From Rhizodiscina lignyota (Eukaryota; Ascomycota; Dothideomycetes; Aulographales; Rhizodiscinaceae), in assembly GCA_010015805.1 (NCBI GenBank), contig ML978126.1:496001-560000 (forward strand): DNA of 64,000 bases, written 5' to 3'. Below, piece after piece: positions 1-11,237 of this stretch. Each line of letters starts with the position of its first letter. Within the stretch, counting starts at the first letter, position 1. The translations under genes were made by a program, and so were the position numbers. A model generated the notes under the pieces. It ran no database searches. It saw only the letters and a program-made list of their open reading frames with translations, and was not told the origin of the DNA.

Positions 1-465
1 GCATCTACATAACATTTTGGACTTGAGACTAGAGAGCACTCGTCTATCGCTCTGATTGCAATCATACCATTTGTTGCACGGCACTGATATAATAAGGTGT
101 GAATGAAAGTCGCATCGGTCTCAATAGTAGTAATTTGGTACTTCCACCCACCGACTTTTACTACTAAAAAGTGCAACGTCGTTAGATATGGGAGCTCTCC
201 TCACGGGCATCATTACCGACTTCAAATTCAATGTAAATGACTTCCAGACTCCTCAGGAACTTGCATCTTCAGAAATACATCACAATAAACGTTATTTGCA
301 GGCTCCTAAACCTTCTCAACATCCTACTCAGTAATGCTAAATATAGAGTCAACTTGGGGTAACACAAGACCCTAACCCTCGTTGATACAGTCAAATTAAC
401 GCTCGAGCATTGAAATATTTCGCTATAAAGACATGTCAGTAGTAAATACAAATTTCTAAATCCAA
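1..465. other. Gene-free left edge
   Basis: AT-rich flank downstream of the first gene. I see no coding pattern, RNA gene or repeat. It probably contains the 3' UTR of the minus-strand gene that ends at 466. Confidence 0.6.
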
Positions 466-3400
466 TCAAAACCTCCTCGTTCCTCTTGAGGGTGGTTCAA
501 TCGGCGTCTGCACATCCAACTGACTCCGAAGCTTATTGTTCCTCCTCTTCGCATCATCTAGCGCAGCCTTCACCCTCCTCTCATGCTCGGCCTGGCCTTC
601 CTTGCCTCGGAATGCTTTCTCGACGGTTTCCTCCGCCGTCTTGAGTGCGGTCTGAATCTCCGCGAGCCGCGCCTCGTGCTCCTCCTTCAACCGCACGTCC
701 TCTGCGCCTTTCTCGTCCGCAAGCCGCGTGACGACGTGGCGTGGCGCGTTGTCGAAGGTTGCGCGGGCAACAGCAGAGTTGAATTCGGCGAGGTTGAGGT
801 TAGTATCGATAGCGTAGAAGCTGCCGGTCAAAGACTTGGAGCTAGCTGCTAGCGTTTCTAGGGCTTGCGTTATGCTAGCTTTGAGGTGTTGATTCTCTGG
901 GTTTGCGAGCTGCTCGCTAGCTGCCTCGGTCTCTTTGGTGATCTCTTCGACCGTTGCTTTATTCTCGCGTGCACCTCTGACAGTCAACGGTCGTACCAGC
1001 TGCCACAGCGGCTGGAGTCTTGATTTGCACTCCTCGCATTTCGTGACCGTAGCGTTCTTCTCTACCATGTCGAGTCGTTTACGGAACTCGACTTGATTGA
1101 GCTTATCCGCGCCGGCAACCGAGACCTCATCGATAGCCCTCCTACGGCGGTCGCGTTTGACAATGCAGTCCACCAGCTGCTCGTGCCTCTCCTCAAGCTT
1201 CTGATGCAGCTCTACAACGAGTCTTAGTACCTCTGCAAGGTCAACCTTGTCGGCGGCCCCGTTACCGCTGTTACTGTTGGACAACATCAACAGTTCTTTG
1301 CCTGCAACGCCGTCTTCCCTCGCCATCGTCTCTGCGTCCCTCAGAAGCCCAGTCACTACGCTAATCTCCTCCTGCAGCCGTTTGTATAACGGATCAAAAA
1401 CATCAGTCAGGTAGCTCTCGTACTCCTTCTCATTCTGTTCGCTCTTGATCTCCGCCTCTTGTTTCTTGAATGAGTCTTCCAGCATGGCAATATCTGAATA
1501 TGCAATCTGATTCTCGTTGAAGAGATCGTCGATCTGTTGCTGGGACTCGAGTCCTCGCTGACGTGACTCCACCTCGGCTCGTGCGCGATTGGACGCTGCC
1601 TTTGTCTTCCATTTGTCGAAAGCGACGGTCACGAAGTCAAAATTGGAAGGATAAAGCATCAGAGATGTTTTGAGATTCTCCAGACGAGGGTTGAGGATAG
1701 GGCTGGCGTTTGGTTTGGGCAGAAGCTCTTTCAACCTCTCGAGAGAAGGAGGTTGAACAGGCAGTGGAGGTACAACATTGTCCAATGGTGGTTCTTTTGG
1801 TGCTGGCTGTCTTACTTCTGGCTTTACTTCTGGCGGCTCTGGCGACTTGTCCGCAGCCTTCGTCTTTTCAGGCAGTGGTGCAGCTGGTTGTGGTGCGGGT
1901 GGCGGGATTTCTTGAACTGTTCTTGTCGTTTCTGCTGTGCTACTTGGGATCGAGGGCTTCCGCGTCCCTGTCGCAGCGGCGCTTGGCTGAAAACCTGCCG
2001 TTAAGGGGACGTATGGTTTATAGACTGATTGATATGCCGGTTGTGTCCCTGGATTTGGAGGAAGCTGCGATGCGCCGGCAGATGCGTCAGGAATGTTATT
2101 CCCTCTGTCGAGGTTTCCACCTGCTCTGAACGGCGTGTAGACAGGTTGAAGAGGTCTCCCAGGAGCGCTTTCGCGTCTCTCGCTTCCTGCAGCAGCTTGG
2201 GACTCAACTGCCTTGGCAGGTGGTGAAGCAGCATTCGAAGCTCCAAGCGCGGGCTTTGGGCTCGGGGTTCGTGATCGATTTGCGTCCGGTCTGGTAAGTG
2301 TTGTTTGTCTCGGTCGCCCTACGATTGGTCTACCGCCTGGACTGTACTGCGGTTCCTGATGATCCTCCTGCGCAGGCACGATGACGATGTTCGTGTCCAC
2401 CTTTGCAGGTACTGCATCTCCCTTCTCTTTTTGTTCCTTATTCGCCTCAGTCTTCTCCAGAACACTGTCCTTAGGTTTCTCTGCTCCTGCACTGTGTAGA
2501 TACTCCAAAACTGGGGTATAACCGCTTACACTTCCTGCCCTCAATGGGATGTTGATTCCTCTAATACTGGCTTCCTCCATCATGAATTCCGTGAAGATCT
2601 TGTGCTTCTCTTCGACCTGGGCGGCACCCGCTTCCTTGTAGAGCATGGCAATATACCGCATAAGCGAGTTTTTGTACCACGGGTCTAGTGCAGGGGCAAT
2701 ATCAAGTGGCTGAGACGACGGAGGATGATGGGCAGGCGGTTGAGTACTTGGCTGGGCTTTCGATTCTGTGTCTTGCTTTGCCGCTATTCTCAGAGGCTGC
2801 TCCATCGGCTCCGGACTCTCTGTCCTCTTAATAACTTGCATGTCAGGAATCGGTGCTGGAGGTGGAGGCAGCGTCCCCACCGGCCGTCCACCTTCAGTGC
2901 TCTGCTGCCTTGGGGGAGCAGAGCCGGATCTTTGAGGCGGCGGAATCGGCGTGCTGTCCAGCTCCATGATCTCAATCTCTTGCTCGTGCCGCTTGATCGC
3001 GTCTTTTCGGGCATACAGCTCAGTATCGTCGATCGAATCCTGTGACGTAGGCCCAAAATGCTCCCAATCTGACGGCCCGCCACCCCCAGCAAATACGGAG
3101 AATCTATGCTTGCCACTATCGCCGCTGTCAGCCTTAGCTGGGCCCCGGAATTTTTGTGGCGGCTGCTGCGGCCCCACCGGGGGATGCGGCAGTTGTGGCA
3201 TTGCTACAGCAGCATTCACGACAGGTCCAGAGGACTCCGAATTTTCACGTGACACAAGTGGATACGGAGCTGGTGCTTTCTGTCCTCTGCCATGGCCTTT
3301 TGGTGGAGGAGGTTCATAGAGTGAGCTCATGCTATCGCGGTGTTCCATGGGCGAAACAGGAACATCTTCGTTGGGAGGTGGTGATGATACTTTGGTTGGA

Positions 3401-4434
3401 GTTGCAGATGGTCTAGGAGGCATGGGAGGAGGCGGAGTAGATGTCACTGGAGGTGTACCTGGCGGTTTGGCCTGCACGGGAGGCTGGTAGACTGGAAACA
3501 TTGAATTGAACCCGGAAGGCTGGAACTGATGATGAGATGGAGGTGATTGCGGGCCCTGTGTCTGCTGCGGTGCGTATGGTTTCGGAGCATACGGTGGCCT
3601 CGATGGTGGCGGCGAGGCAGAGCTTGGACGCTGGGAAGTATTTGCTGGCATATTATTCTGTTGGGCACTGCTACTTGTCCCAGAAGGACTGTACCCTGGT
3701 GTCTGACCGGGTGGGTGGAAGGGAGGAGATTGCGGATCAGGAGAGTGCTGCTGGAGATATGCCTGATTCTGCAAGAACGCTTGTCTTTGTGGACTCATGG
3801 GAGCGGGAGGTGGAGCATGACTGCTTCCAGGTCTCGGAGGAAGACTAGGAGGTGTGTACCGGCCAGAAGCGGTGCTTTGCTGCTGACTTCCCGTTGCTGG
3901 TGCATGCTCATACCGTCCAGCTGCCTCATTCCAAACCAGAGGAGAGTTACTCTGCTGCCAAGAGGGCCCAGTTGGAGTAAAGTTGTATCTGTTGCTTCCG
4001 GACACAGAAGGCTTGTGGGCGAGGTTCGTCCGTGGGGGCAGCGCAGGAGGACGTGCCTGCCCAACTGGACTACCAGGTATTGCGCCATACGCTTGGGGGT
4101 TATAGTTCATATAATTTGGCCCAGGCTGGGTTTGCGAAGGAGGTGGTGCTGCAGGAGGGACGTGAAATTGGTACGGGTTTTGGTTATTCGTCTGCAACGT
4201 AGGTTGAGGCGGAGGAGGATTAGGCCACTGAGGGTTTGCAGGATATGCTGGGTTTCCATAAGGCGCTGGAGGTGTAGGCGTCGAAGATGCTGGCTCTGTT
4301 GGCTGTCTGTTAGCACCTGCGGCGCATTCGGTGAACAGAAAAGACTGACGTTGTGCACCATATCCTCCAGCTGCAGGTACGCCCTGCTGATATGATGCCG
4401 GACCTCCATAGCCGTAGCTTTGATTATATGCCAT
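466..4434 (-). CDS. Large Pro/Gln-rich protein with C-terminal coiled coil
   Basis: Single-exon gene of 1322 aa; function not recognised. I start it at the ATG at 4432-4434 (MAYNQSYGYGG, with A at -3). The open frame runs 34 codons further upstream but holds only a TTG there. Residues 1-~480 are low-complexity Pro/Gln/Tyr/Ser sequence with many PPxP runs, which look like SH3/WW ligands. A helical block near 580-640 (core ALDPWYKNSLMRY) looks conserved rather than random. Residues ~930-1310 are rich in Lys/Glu/Gln and predicted coiled coil, with one CxxC (CEEC) near 1132. The layout suggests a scaffold or cytoskeletal/endocytic adaptor, which is inference only. There is no signal peptide or membrane helix. 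Confidence 0.8.
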   Translation of the reverse strand: MAYNQSYGYGGPASYQQGVPAAGGYGAQRQSFLFTECAAGANRQPTEPASSTPTPPAPYGNPAYPANPQWPNPPPPQPTLQTNNQNPYQFHVPPAAPPPSQTQPGPNYMNYNPQAYGAIPGSPVGQARPPALPPRTNLAHKPSVSGSNRYNFTPTGPSWQQSNSPLVWNEAAGRYEHAPATGSQQQSTASGRYTPPSLPPRPGSSHAPPPAPMSPQRQAFLQNQAYLQQHSPDPQSPPFHPPGQTPGYSPSGTSSSAQQNNMPANTSQRPSSASPPPSRPPYAPKPYAPQQTQGPQSPPSHHQFQPSGFNSMFPVYQPPVQAKPPGTPPVTSTPPPPMPPRPSATPTKVSSPPPNEDVPVSPMEHRDSMSSLYEPPPPKGHGRGQKAPAPYPLVSRENSESSGPVVNAAVAMPQLPHPPVGPQQPPQKFRGPAKADSGDSGKHRFSVFAGGGGPSDWEHFGPTSQDSIDDTELYARKDAIKRHEQEIEIMELDSTPIPPPQRSGSAPPRQQSTEGGRPVGTLPPPPAPIPDMQVIKRTESPEPMEQPLRIAAKQDTESKAQPSTQPPAHHPPSSQPLDIAPALDPWYKNSLMRYIAMLYKEAGAAQVEEKHKIFTEFMMEEASIRGINIPLRAGSVSGYTPVLEYLHSAGAEKPKDSVLEKTEANKEQKEKGDAVPAKVDTNIVIVPAQEDHQEPQYSPGGRPIVGRPRQTTLTRPDANRSRTPSPKPALGASNAASPPAKAVESQAAAGSERRESAPGRPLQPVYTPFRAGGNLDRGNNIPDASAGASQLPPNPGTQPAYQSVYKPYVPLTAGFQPSAAATGTRKPSIPSSTAETTRTVQEIPPPAPQPAAPLPEKTKAADKSPEPPEVKPEVRQPAPKEPPLDNVVPPLPVQPPSLERLKELLPKPNASPILNPRLENLKTSLMLYPSNFDFVTVAFDKWKTKAASNRARAEVESRQRGLESQQQIDDLFNENQIAYSDIAMLEDSFKKQEAEIKSEQNEKEYESYLTDVFDPLYKRLQEEISVVTGLLRDAETMAREDGVAGKELLMLSNSNSGNGAADKVDLAEVLRLVVELHQKLEERHEQLVDCIVKRDRRRRAIDEVSVAGADKLNQVEFRKRLDMVEKNATVTKCEECKSRLQPLWQLVRPLTVRGARENKATVEEITKETEAASEQLANPENQHLKASITQALETLAASSKSLTGSFYAIDTNLNLAEFNSAVARATFDNAPRHVVTRLADEKGAEDVRLKEEHEARLAEIQTALKTAEETVEKAFRGKEGQAEHERRVKAALDDAKRRNNKLRSQLDVQTPIEPPSRGTRRF

Positions 4435-5251
4435 CTTGATCGGCTTGCTCGGGGGTCTTGCGTCCAACCTCTCGTGTCTTCGCTGTTTTGCTCCGCGAAT
4501 GACTCTAGAAAACGAGCTCCATCGACGCTGCTTCAAAGAAGGGTGGAGAGAATCTCAAGACGCTAGAAAAAGACTGATCATGGCAATACTATGAAGAATA
4601 CTTCGAGAGGCATAAAGAGACGTAGCAAGAACTCTCAGAACTTGCCCTCACCAAGCTGCAGAGTGCTAAGGTAGGGGTCGGTAAAGCCACAGTGCCGCCA
4701 GCCCCGAATGAGGCTGAAGCTGCCACGCTGCCCAGGTACAAGTGATCATCATGTGCCCTTCCATCGTAGGAAAAAGTGATTACTTGGCCGAATGTCGCAA
4801 AGTCACAACAGAGTTCTTGTATACCTTCGTGGAGTTGATGCTCGTGGTTGTAGCGAGCAGCAGGGCCACTCGGGCGTTTGACCATTCGTCACAGATGCAT
4901 GTTGACCTCTGCTGGAATATGTATTCTGGCACATGCATGCCGAGCACGCCCAGAATCGAAAAAATGCTTGGTTCCAGATGGTGGGCATTGGTTTCGAGAC
5001 AAAGTGTTGAAATTAAAAGTGATATATTGCTCTCTACCATGACAGCAGACTATTCACATCCGTCACTTCCCATAACCCCCACACTGCTCATGGTATACCA
5101 ACCAGACAAAGGAGAATTGTTAAACGCCGCCCAATAGGTATCGAACATGTCCAAAATCAGACCAAAAAAGTAGAAGAAATCTGTTAATGATAGTAAGAAA
5201 ATTCGTATCCCAGATACCCGCTCCAAAAACGCTGTACAAACATCAATTTTG
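4435..5251. other. Intergenic, nothing recognised
   Basis: Between two minus-strand genes. It should hold the promoter of the coiled-coil gene and the 3' UTR of the MARVEL-like gene. Short open frames here have no coding character. Confidence 0.5.
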
Positions 5252-6910
5252 TCATCTCTGCTGTCCATTATTCAACCCGAAATCAAACCCAGGGTGAGGC
5301 CCCGATTGCATTGTTGCAGGTGGGAAACTCGGGCTGATCGGACTTGCATAGCTCCCCGGAATTGGCACTGCTTCGTATTGTTGCTCACCAGGTGCCGCAC
5401 CCATGTGTTCGCGTTGTGTCTCTTGTGGCAATGGGGGGCTAACAGAGTCTGCTCTCATTGGGACCGATTCCCAGCCTTCCTGTTCTTGCCTGGGTGTTGC
5501 ATTCTGCACCCTAATCGGAGGAGCCTGGAGTGCAAACGGCTTTGGCGCAGCAAAAGTCTTTGGCGACGCGACGGCGTACTGGATACCTTGTGACTCGCCT
5601 TCCTCAGCAGCACCGTAGGGGTCTTTGTACTCTGAGTGACCTTGTGGTGCTTGCCAACCACCCTCGCGAGGAGAGAGAGGGCCATAGCGAGGTGTGTTCG
5701 GGGCAGACTGCGAGCGGAGCTGAGCCAGATAGAGGTCGGATCGAGCGCGGTCGCGGTTAGCCATGGACTTTCGCAGCTTGCGTTTCGAATAGAAGCGGTA
5801 GAAGACGATGCCGTAGATGATGATGGTGAACACTTCAACGACAATCTCGATGATGGCACAAACAAGTGACCAATTCTATTATCCATGTCAGCTGATGATA
5901 TCGGAGATAGTGAGTGGTTAAGCTTACCTGAAGGCGGCAAACAAGCGCATAGGAGACGTCGTCCTGGAAAAGTTGCTTTCTCGTATTGTCTTTGCAGCTC
6001 CAGCCCCAAATATCGTTTCCGTTGTTATTCTGCTTACTCTGATTCAGAATAGCCGCGCCGACACCCCACATGACAATGCTGAAGATGAAGAAGGCGATCG
6101 CGAACGTTGTGTAGTACACTGCCGCCTTCTCTGCTCTCTTGTGGCCTCCTCGGAAGTACGCAATAAAGATAAAGATCGACATGGCGAGCGAGACGGAGGC
6201 GATCGAGATAAGTGTAACTTGTGGCCAGACAGGCCCCTGCGGCGCCCATGCTGGTAGGCCGTTGCGCGATGGTAGAGATTTTGTTGCGTTGAAGATGGAG
6301 AATGTCGCGGAAAGCATGGAAAGAACAATAAGACTACAGCTGAAGTTGACTCCACGAAGAAACATCTTTGCAACTCGTACTCGGAATTTTGCTTTCTGTA
6401 TGATATGTCAGGTCATGGCCACTTAGATGATCGAATGAAACTCACCAAATCTCTTCTTTGCTCCTTGTCTGTCTTCTCCTCCTCTTTCTCTAGTACTGTT
6501 TCTTCTCTGAAAGTCGGGCTGAGAGGGTTTTCGATCTTTCGCGGTGGGGCACCAGGTGATTTGAGGGCGCTCTTAAGAGGGCTCCTTAGTGGTGACGCCG
6601 GTGTAGCTGGCGGGTAGCTTGTGTCTGTGTCCTCCATCTCGACTCCTTGTTGTGATGATGATGCATGGTTGGCCGACAGATAGCCGAAGCCAACATCGGA
6701 GGGTTGTGGTTGAGCCATGAAGTGGTTCGTCGGTGGGTCCGCAAATGGATTGCGGCCAGCCTTTGAGGGTTCGATGGGAGAGTTAACGGCGGTCGCCTCG
6801 GCGAAGCGAGGAGCGCGAGGGGAACGTAGCGATGGTAGGGAGGATGCGGTGGAACTTCGTGATGGTCTGGATAATTGCACAGTCGGTATACTTTGATCGT
6901 TGGCTGCCAT
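5252..6910 (-). CDS. Four-helix MARVEL-like membrane protein
   Basis: Three exons: 6446-6910, 5928-6395 and 5252-5875, all phase 0, giving 518 aa. Introns of 50 and 52 nt have donors GTGAGT and GTAAGC. The start is the ATG at 6908-6910 (MAANDQ); the frame extends upstream only to a TTG. Residues 1-165 are disordered and Ser/Pro-rich. Four hydrophobic helices follow at about 169-190, 213-236, 246-271 and 312-335, with a polar loop holding a lone Cys (GWSCKD) between helices 3 and 4. The tail from ~340 is disordered and Pro-rich. This topology with cytosolic tails fits fungal MARVEL-domain or Sur7-neighbour plasma-membrane proteins. I rely on helix spacing and not on a motif, so the family call is tentative. 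Confidence 0.8.
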
Positions 6911-9900
6911 TTGGCAAGAGTCCAAGGAAATGACGTGAGGTCACAAAGGTGCCTCAGCTGGAACGATGATGCGAGCTGGTGGACGAGGTAGGGAAGTGGG
7001 AAAGTAGAAGAAGACGACGTCCAGCCCAGCTATGACAAGTCGCCCAGCTTTGAAGGCAAAGAGGATAGTGTAAGAAAGACGCACGTATTACTGTGGAGAG
7101 GCCTGCTGACAGAAAAGAAGAAGCAGAAGAGTTCCTGAGGTGGTGGGAGGTAGGTGAGGGTTTTGACCGTGCGAGCGCTTCAGCACGCGCGGAACATAAT
7201 TAGACTGGCGTCGAAGTGCAGGAGGACGAGGATGGGGTTGAGTGACGAGAAGAGGCAGGCTAGAAGACGGGAACTTACAAGAGGCTTTCCACGGGCGCCA
7301 ACTGAGGTGTGCAGCGTGCGAGTGAGAGGCAAAAGCGGAGTAGAGGTTTGTGATAGGTTGCGCAGGTGGTGGGTGAAAGGATATGGGTGGTGGACTTGCA
7401 GCTACCGAGTAATATTTAGACGCCCGGCCTTCTGCAAGCGATTAGCAAGGTCGTTGCGTCTGGAACGTTTAGAGGAGAAGCCGTGCTGACACGCGGATGC
7501 TTCGAAATTCCGCACACGCCGCCTAAAATGGACAGTTGCGCTGCTGAACCCCGGTAATAGGGCTGTCCATCAAATAGATGCTGTATTCCTTCGATATGTT
7601 GCGTTTCCGCAAGCCTATTCTGCTCCGCTAGACTGCAGAAGACTTCAGACGAAGATTCAAGATGCAGCGCACAACTGCCCGGCACATCAGGCACATGCGA
7701 GATGGGAGTCGAAAGCAGCACTGTGCCCGACAGCCAAGCGCCCGTAGAGCTCTTCCGGGAGTGAGAATTTGTCGTGACGATGCAGCGTGAGCCAATTGCG
7801 GGCGGAGGCTTCGCGCCCATGCTTGCGACTGGAACTGACGTTCCTTGGTCACACACGTCTCCAAGCATGGTCCCTGACGTGACCTTCAGAAGGGCGCAGT
7901 GCGATTGGTGTGCTCGTCGGCCGATCCAATGGGCGCCACGATTTGACCCTGTCGCCGTGAGAGGAGGACGTCGAATGAGCAGCTGTATCGTTCCACATGA
8001 TTCCGCCGGCGCCTACCGGCCGCTAAGGACTCTTAATTTCTGACCCAGGGACCGGAACGAGAGCCTCAAGTGCCTCAGTGGACGACCTTCAGAAATTTCT
8101 TGCTAGAGCCTCAGTTCAAGCAGCTACTTGAAATCCATCTCTTTCCCATTTCTTTGCGATCCAGGTGAAACACAACGACGGAAGGGATCTAATGCGCTTA
8201 CGGAGATCCATCACCGTGCAGCAGTAAGCACTTGCCAGGAGGCCGCATCTGCATATACTGTTAATAGAAGCCATTTAGGTTACTCAAGGGATTTAGACTT
8301 ACCTTTCCTGGCGGCCGCTCCCCGCGGCTGATCCTTTGTGTAGCATTTAGCCTCCGAAGAATGTGTGCAATATTCTCGAAGAGGTCTAATTAAGGGCTAG
8401 TGCCGCTTCTAATCTTGGTTCGCCACGTTATTTGAGTTTCCCCGGCCCCTTGCCAAGCTACAACGTGATCTGCTTTCCATTCCTTCCCGTCGCCTGCTGC
8501 TCAGGATTAGGAACGCCTCCAGTCCATATCAGATCATATCTAAAAGACCCTGGAGCCCCTCTGAGCATGCCGAGTGCCGAAAGAATCTGGAATGACGCGA
8601 GGCATGTGGTTGTTGATGCCCTGCAACTGAGGCAGGGATAAGGAGGGCAATATCTCACGTCCAACACCACCATCTCAGACACGGAGCCGTCTGTTCTATT
8701 GTTTCACCTCACTGCAGCTTATAGTGTCTTGGGCATACACTTATAGCAACACCAGCGAATATTTGTGAATGTAGTCGACAGCTATGCGGGCGCACACAGC
8801 GAGTCTTGAAAGAGCTTCAGCACTAACAGCGAGGATAATCCGCTCAGCCTCTGTACCAGTCCGTCAACGTCTACCATGTTGGCTCCCGTGGTTTGAGCAG
8901 AGTCAGCTCAACCTCGAACCCGCTGGAATCTATCGGTTTGCTTCTGCAGGAGCTGTAGGAAGTTGCTAAATAAACTGGTTCGCAACGCACGGCTCGATTG
9001 TACGGGAAGTGTACGTACCGACGAGTCTCCTTACGGCTTTCACCGCATCCAGCACGGCCTGACAGTCTCGCTCGCCGACAGGCTGTAGCAATTGGGTACA
9101 TCCGATGCTGCGGCTTGAGCATAGTCAATCGGACCCAGAACTCACCGGAATCTAACCGTTAATAAAGCAGAAATCGTACGTGGTAGCAGGTTGAACCTGC
9201 TGGAATTCATCAGCCCGATTGAACCGGGAGCGTAGCTGGCGGAATGTCTCGCTCGTTCACACATGGCTGATGCCAGACACCTAGTGCTTTTCCTCGGCCC
9301 GTACTCTGCTCGGCATTGTGTGTTATCTAATCCAGTAATGGTGATAGTACCAAGGCCCGCGAGCTTGGACGGCCGTCACAGCCTGGATTCCGCCGGACCA
9401 CACATAACCCGAGTATCTTCTAAGCTCCACGACGCTCGGAGAGGATCTATTCCTGCTAAAACTGTCAACGAGCCGTGAGTAGAACATGGTTAGGAGCCAG
9501 CTGAGCCTTCTCTTCCGTCTCAAACGAGCTCGTGACATGGAGGCTCTTGTGCCTGGGTAACAGACTTCACCTAAATCCGTCTCTGACATCGTAATAGAGA
9601 GACCCAGATACCGTCAAATGATACATAACCTCATTTCAGCTATCTCATGAGTCTTGAAATGTACGAGGAAGGTCGATTCCTGCTTAAGTTGTCGTCGAGC
9701 TATGGGCTAGATGTAGTTAGAAGCTAGCCTCCCGTCCGTTCGATCTTTGAACGAAGCCACTGACCTGCAGACTGCTGCACACGGGCGTTGAATTCTCTCA
9801 AGTGCATCACTGACGTTATATCCAGGGCTTTCATCTGTTCACGCGAAGCAGGGCTGCTCAGCGAGCTTCAATTCGATTTAACTGGGAGTCTGAACGAAAG

Positions 9901-10019
9901 AGCCAGGCCAACACTTTGAATTCTCGTCGTCTATCTACTCGACTACGAGAGGTAGTTCCTCTCCGCCTCGCGGAGGATGTCCTCTCCCTCCGCCGCACCT
10001 TCAGCATCTAGTATTCACA
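6911..10019. other. 3.1 kb gene-poor region
   Basis: No convincing exon on either strand. The first ~600 bp upstream of the MARVEL-like gene are probably its promoter and 5' UTR. The part from about 8.8 kb onward contains decayed direct repeats (separate entry). Confidence 0.5.
8880..9735. repeat. Decayed tandem repeat, period about 222 bp
   Basis: Three pairs of similar blocks are each offset by nearly the same distance: 8891-8939 with 9114-9161 (223), 8993-9030 with 9212-9250 (220), and 9405-9510 with 9627-9730 (222). Examples are GGAATCTATCGG/GGAATCTAACCG and TCCTGCTAAAACTGTC/TCCTGCTTAAGTTGTC. The constant offset argues for an old tandem array that has since diverged. No coding sequence is recognisable in the unit. 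Confidence 0.45.
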
Positions 10020-11237
10020 TTAGAGTAGTAACTGCTTCCAACATATAGGACTGCTTGTGCAAAGGAGTTTAGTGAACTCACCCAGACCCGCAGAGGTCGG
10101 CTCTCGAGCCATAGTGATGACTCCCAACGGCACACAGAGGTCGGCGATCGATGGGTCTGGCTGCGACCCAGCAAGCGGCTTCGAGATACTCCGCTTCAGC
10201 CGTTGCTGAGCGGCAGCCGCCCCCTCTGCCTCCTTCCTCGCCTTCTCCGCCTCGTGCCTCCTGATTGCGGAGTCGATCTTCTGGCCCAAGGCCGCCTTCT
10301 TCGAGCTCCACCACGATGCTCCTCTGGGTCTCGGCGTCGGCTTCGTGCGCGGCGCCGGTGTCGTCTGCTGGTGGAGCGCCTGCTCCTCCTCGTCTGCTGC
10401 GGGCGCGGCCGCGAACGTTGGCCATTGGCTGAAGGCAGAGACCCTCTCGCCGCGGAACGTTGATCCAGCCGCCGACGACTTCTTGCGTGGGCGGGTCTCC
10501 CCCGCGTATGGTGGCTGTGCGATGGACGCGCTGGGGCGGTCCAAGAAGGAGAGATTGGCCGGCAAGTGGCCCGTTCGGCTGCGCTGCTTGTCGGAAGAGC
10601 GAGGAGAGCCACGGCCGACCTCCTCCTCTTCCTCTTCATCAAGCTCCTCCAGCCTCTCTGCCTCCCTCCTCTCTTCCTTATGCAGCGCTTTCAGGCGCTC
10701 CGCGGCCTCCCTGAACTTCTTCACGCCTGCCTCCGCCATCTGCTTCATCGCCTCGCCTTCACTCTGCGCTGCCATGCGATACACGTCTTTGGCAGTACGC
10801 AGCTCATCGTCAAGGCTGAGCTGTGCCTTGTTGTTGCTCGCAGCGGAGCCGTCCTGGATCTTCGAGATCGTGGACTTGGCGAGCTGCTTGAGGGTGTCGC
10901 CTTCGCTGACAGGCCCGGCCTGGTAGATGTTTTGCACGTCGCGAGACGCGTCTTTGATCGGGCTTTTGCTGACGCCAGCTTTCGATGGCGCCGCCACACC
11001 GTGATGCCGTGCGAGGCCCTGCGGTCCGAGATCTATTTCGTACGCCGTTCTGGCCGCGTCTGCCGGGAGGATGTTTTGGTGGCGTTGGTCGTACCCGTGT
11101 GAAGGGTTGTTGTTGTGTGAGGAGTGCTCCTCCATGGAAGGATCACGATACGCCGACTCGCTAGAAGACGACGAGCTTGCCTTGTTTTGAGACAAGTTCA
11201 AAGGAGCTGGCCGCTTTTTTCTCATTGTTTCGCGCAT
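10020..11237 (-). CDS. Disordered protein with two internal SEG-KQ repeats
   Basis: Single-exon model of 405 aa starting at the ATG at 11235-11237; a second Met lies at codon 5. Function not recognised. Residues 97-128 and 146-177 are related ~32-residue helical repeats sharing the pattern SEGxxxKQxAxxxxxK. The second runs into an amphipathic Lys/Glu helix (171-200) and then a run of six Glu. The rest is Ser/Arg/Pro-rich and disordered. The C-terminal 25 residues are suspect: GTGAGT at about 10076-10081 looks like a splice donor, so the true C terminus may use an exon further left. It could be a cytoskeletal or stress-related fungal protein, but nothing proves it. Confidence 0.65.
   Translation of the reverse strand: MRETMRKKRPAPLNLSQNKASSSSSSESAYRDPSMEEHSSHNNNPSHGYDQRHQNILPADAARTAYEIDLGPQGLARHHGVAAPSKAGVSKSPIKDASRDVQNIYQAGPVSEGDTLKQLAKSTISKIQDGSAASNNKAQLSLDDELRTAKDVYRMAAQSEGEAMKQMAEAGVKKFREAAERLKALHKEERREAERLEELDEEEEEEVGRGSPRSSDKQRSRTGHLPANLSFLDRPSASIAQPPYAGETRPRKKSSAAGSTFRGERVSAFSQWPTFAAAPAADEEEQALHQQTTPAPRTKPTPRPRGASWWSSKKAALGQKIDSAIRRHEAEKARKEAEGAAAAQQRLKRSISKPLAGSQPDPSIADLCVPLGVITMAREPTSAGLGEFTKLLCTSSPICWKQLLL

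Noticed and set aside
4303-4349. Intron-like stretch (GTCAGT ... CTAAC ... ACAG on the minus strand) near the N terminus of the Pro/Gln-rich protein
   Set aside because: Removing 43 or 47 nt would break the frame joining MAYNQSYGYGG to the proline-rich region, and the frame is open without it.
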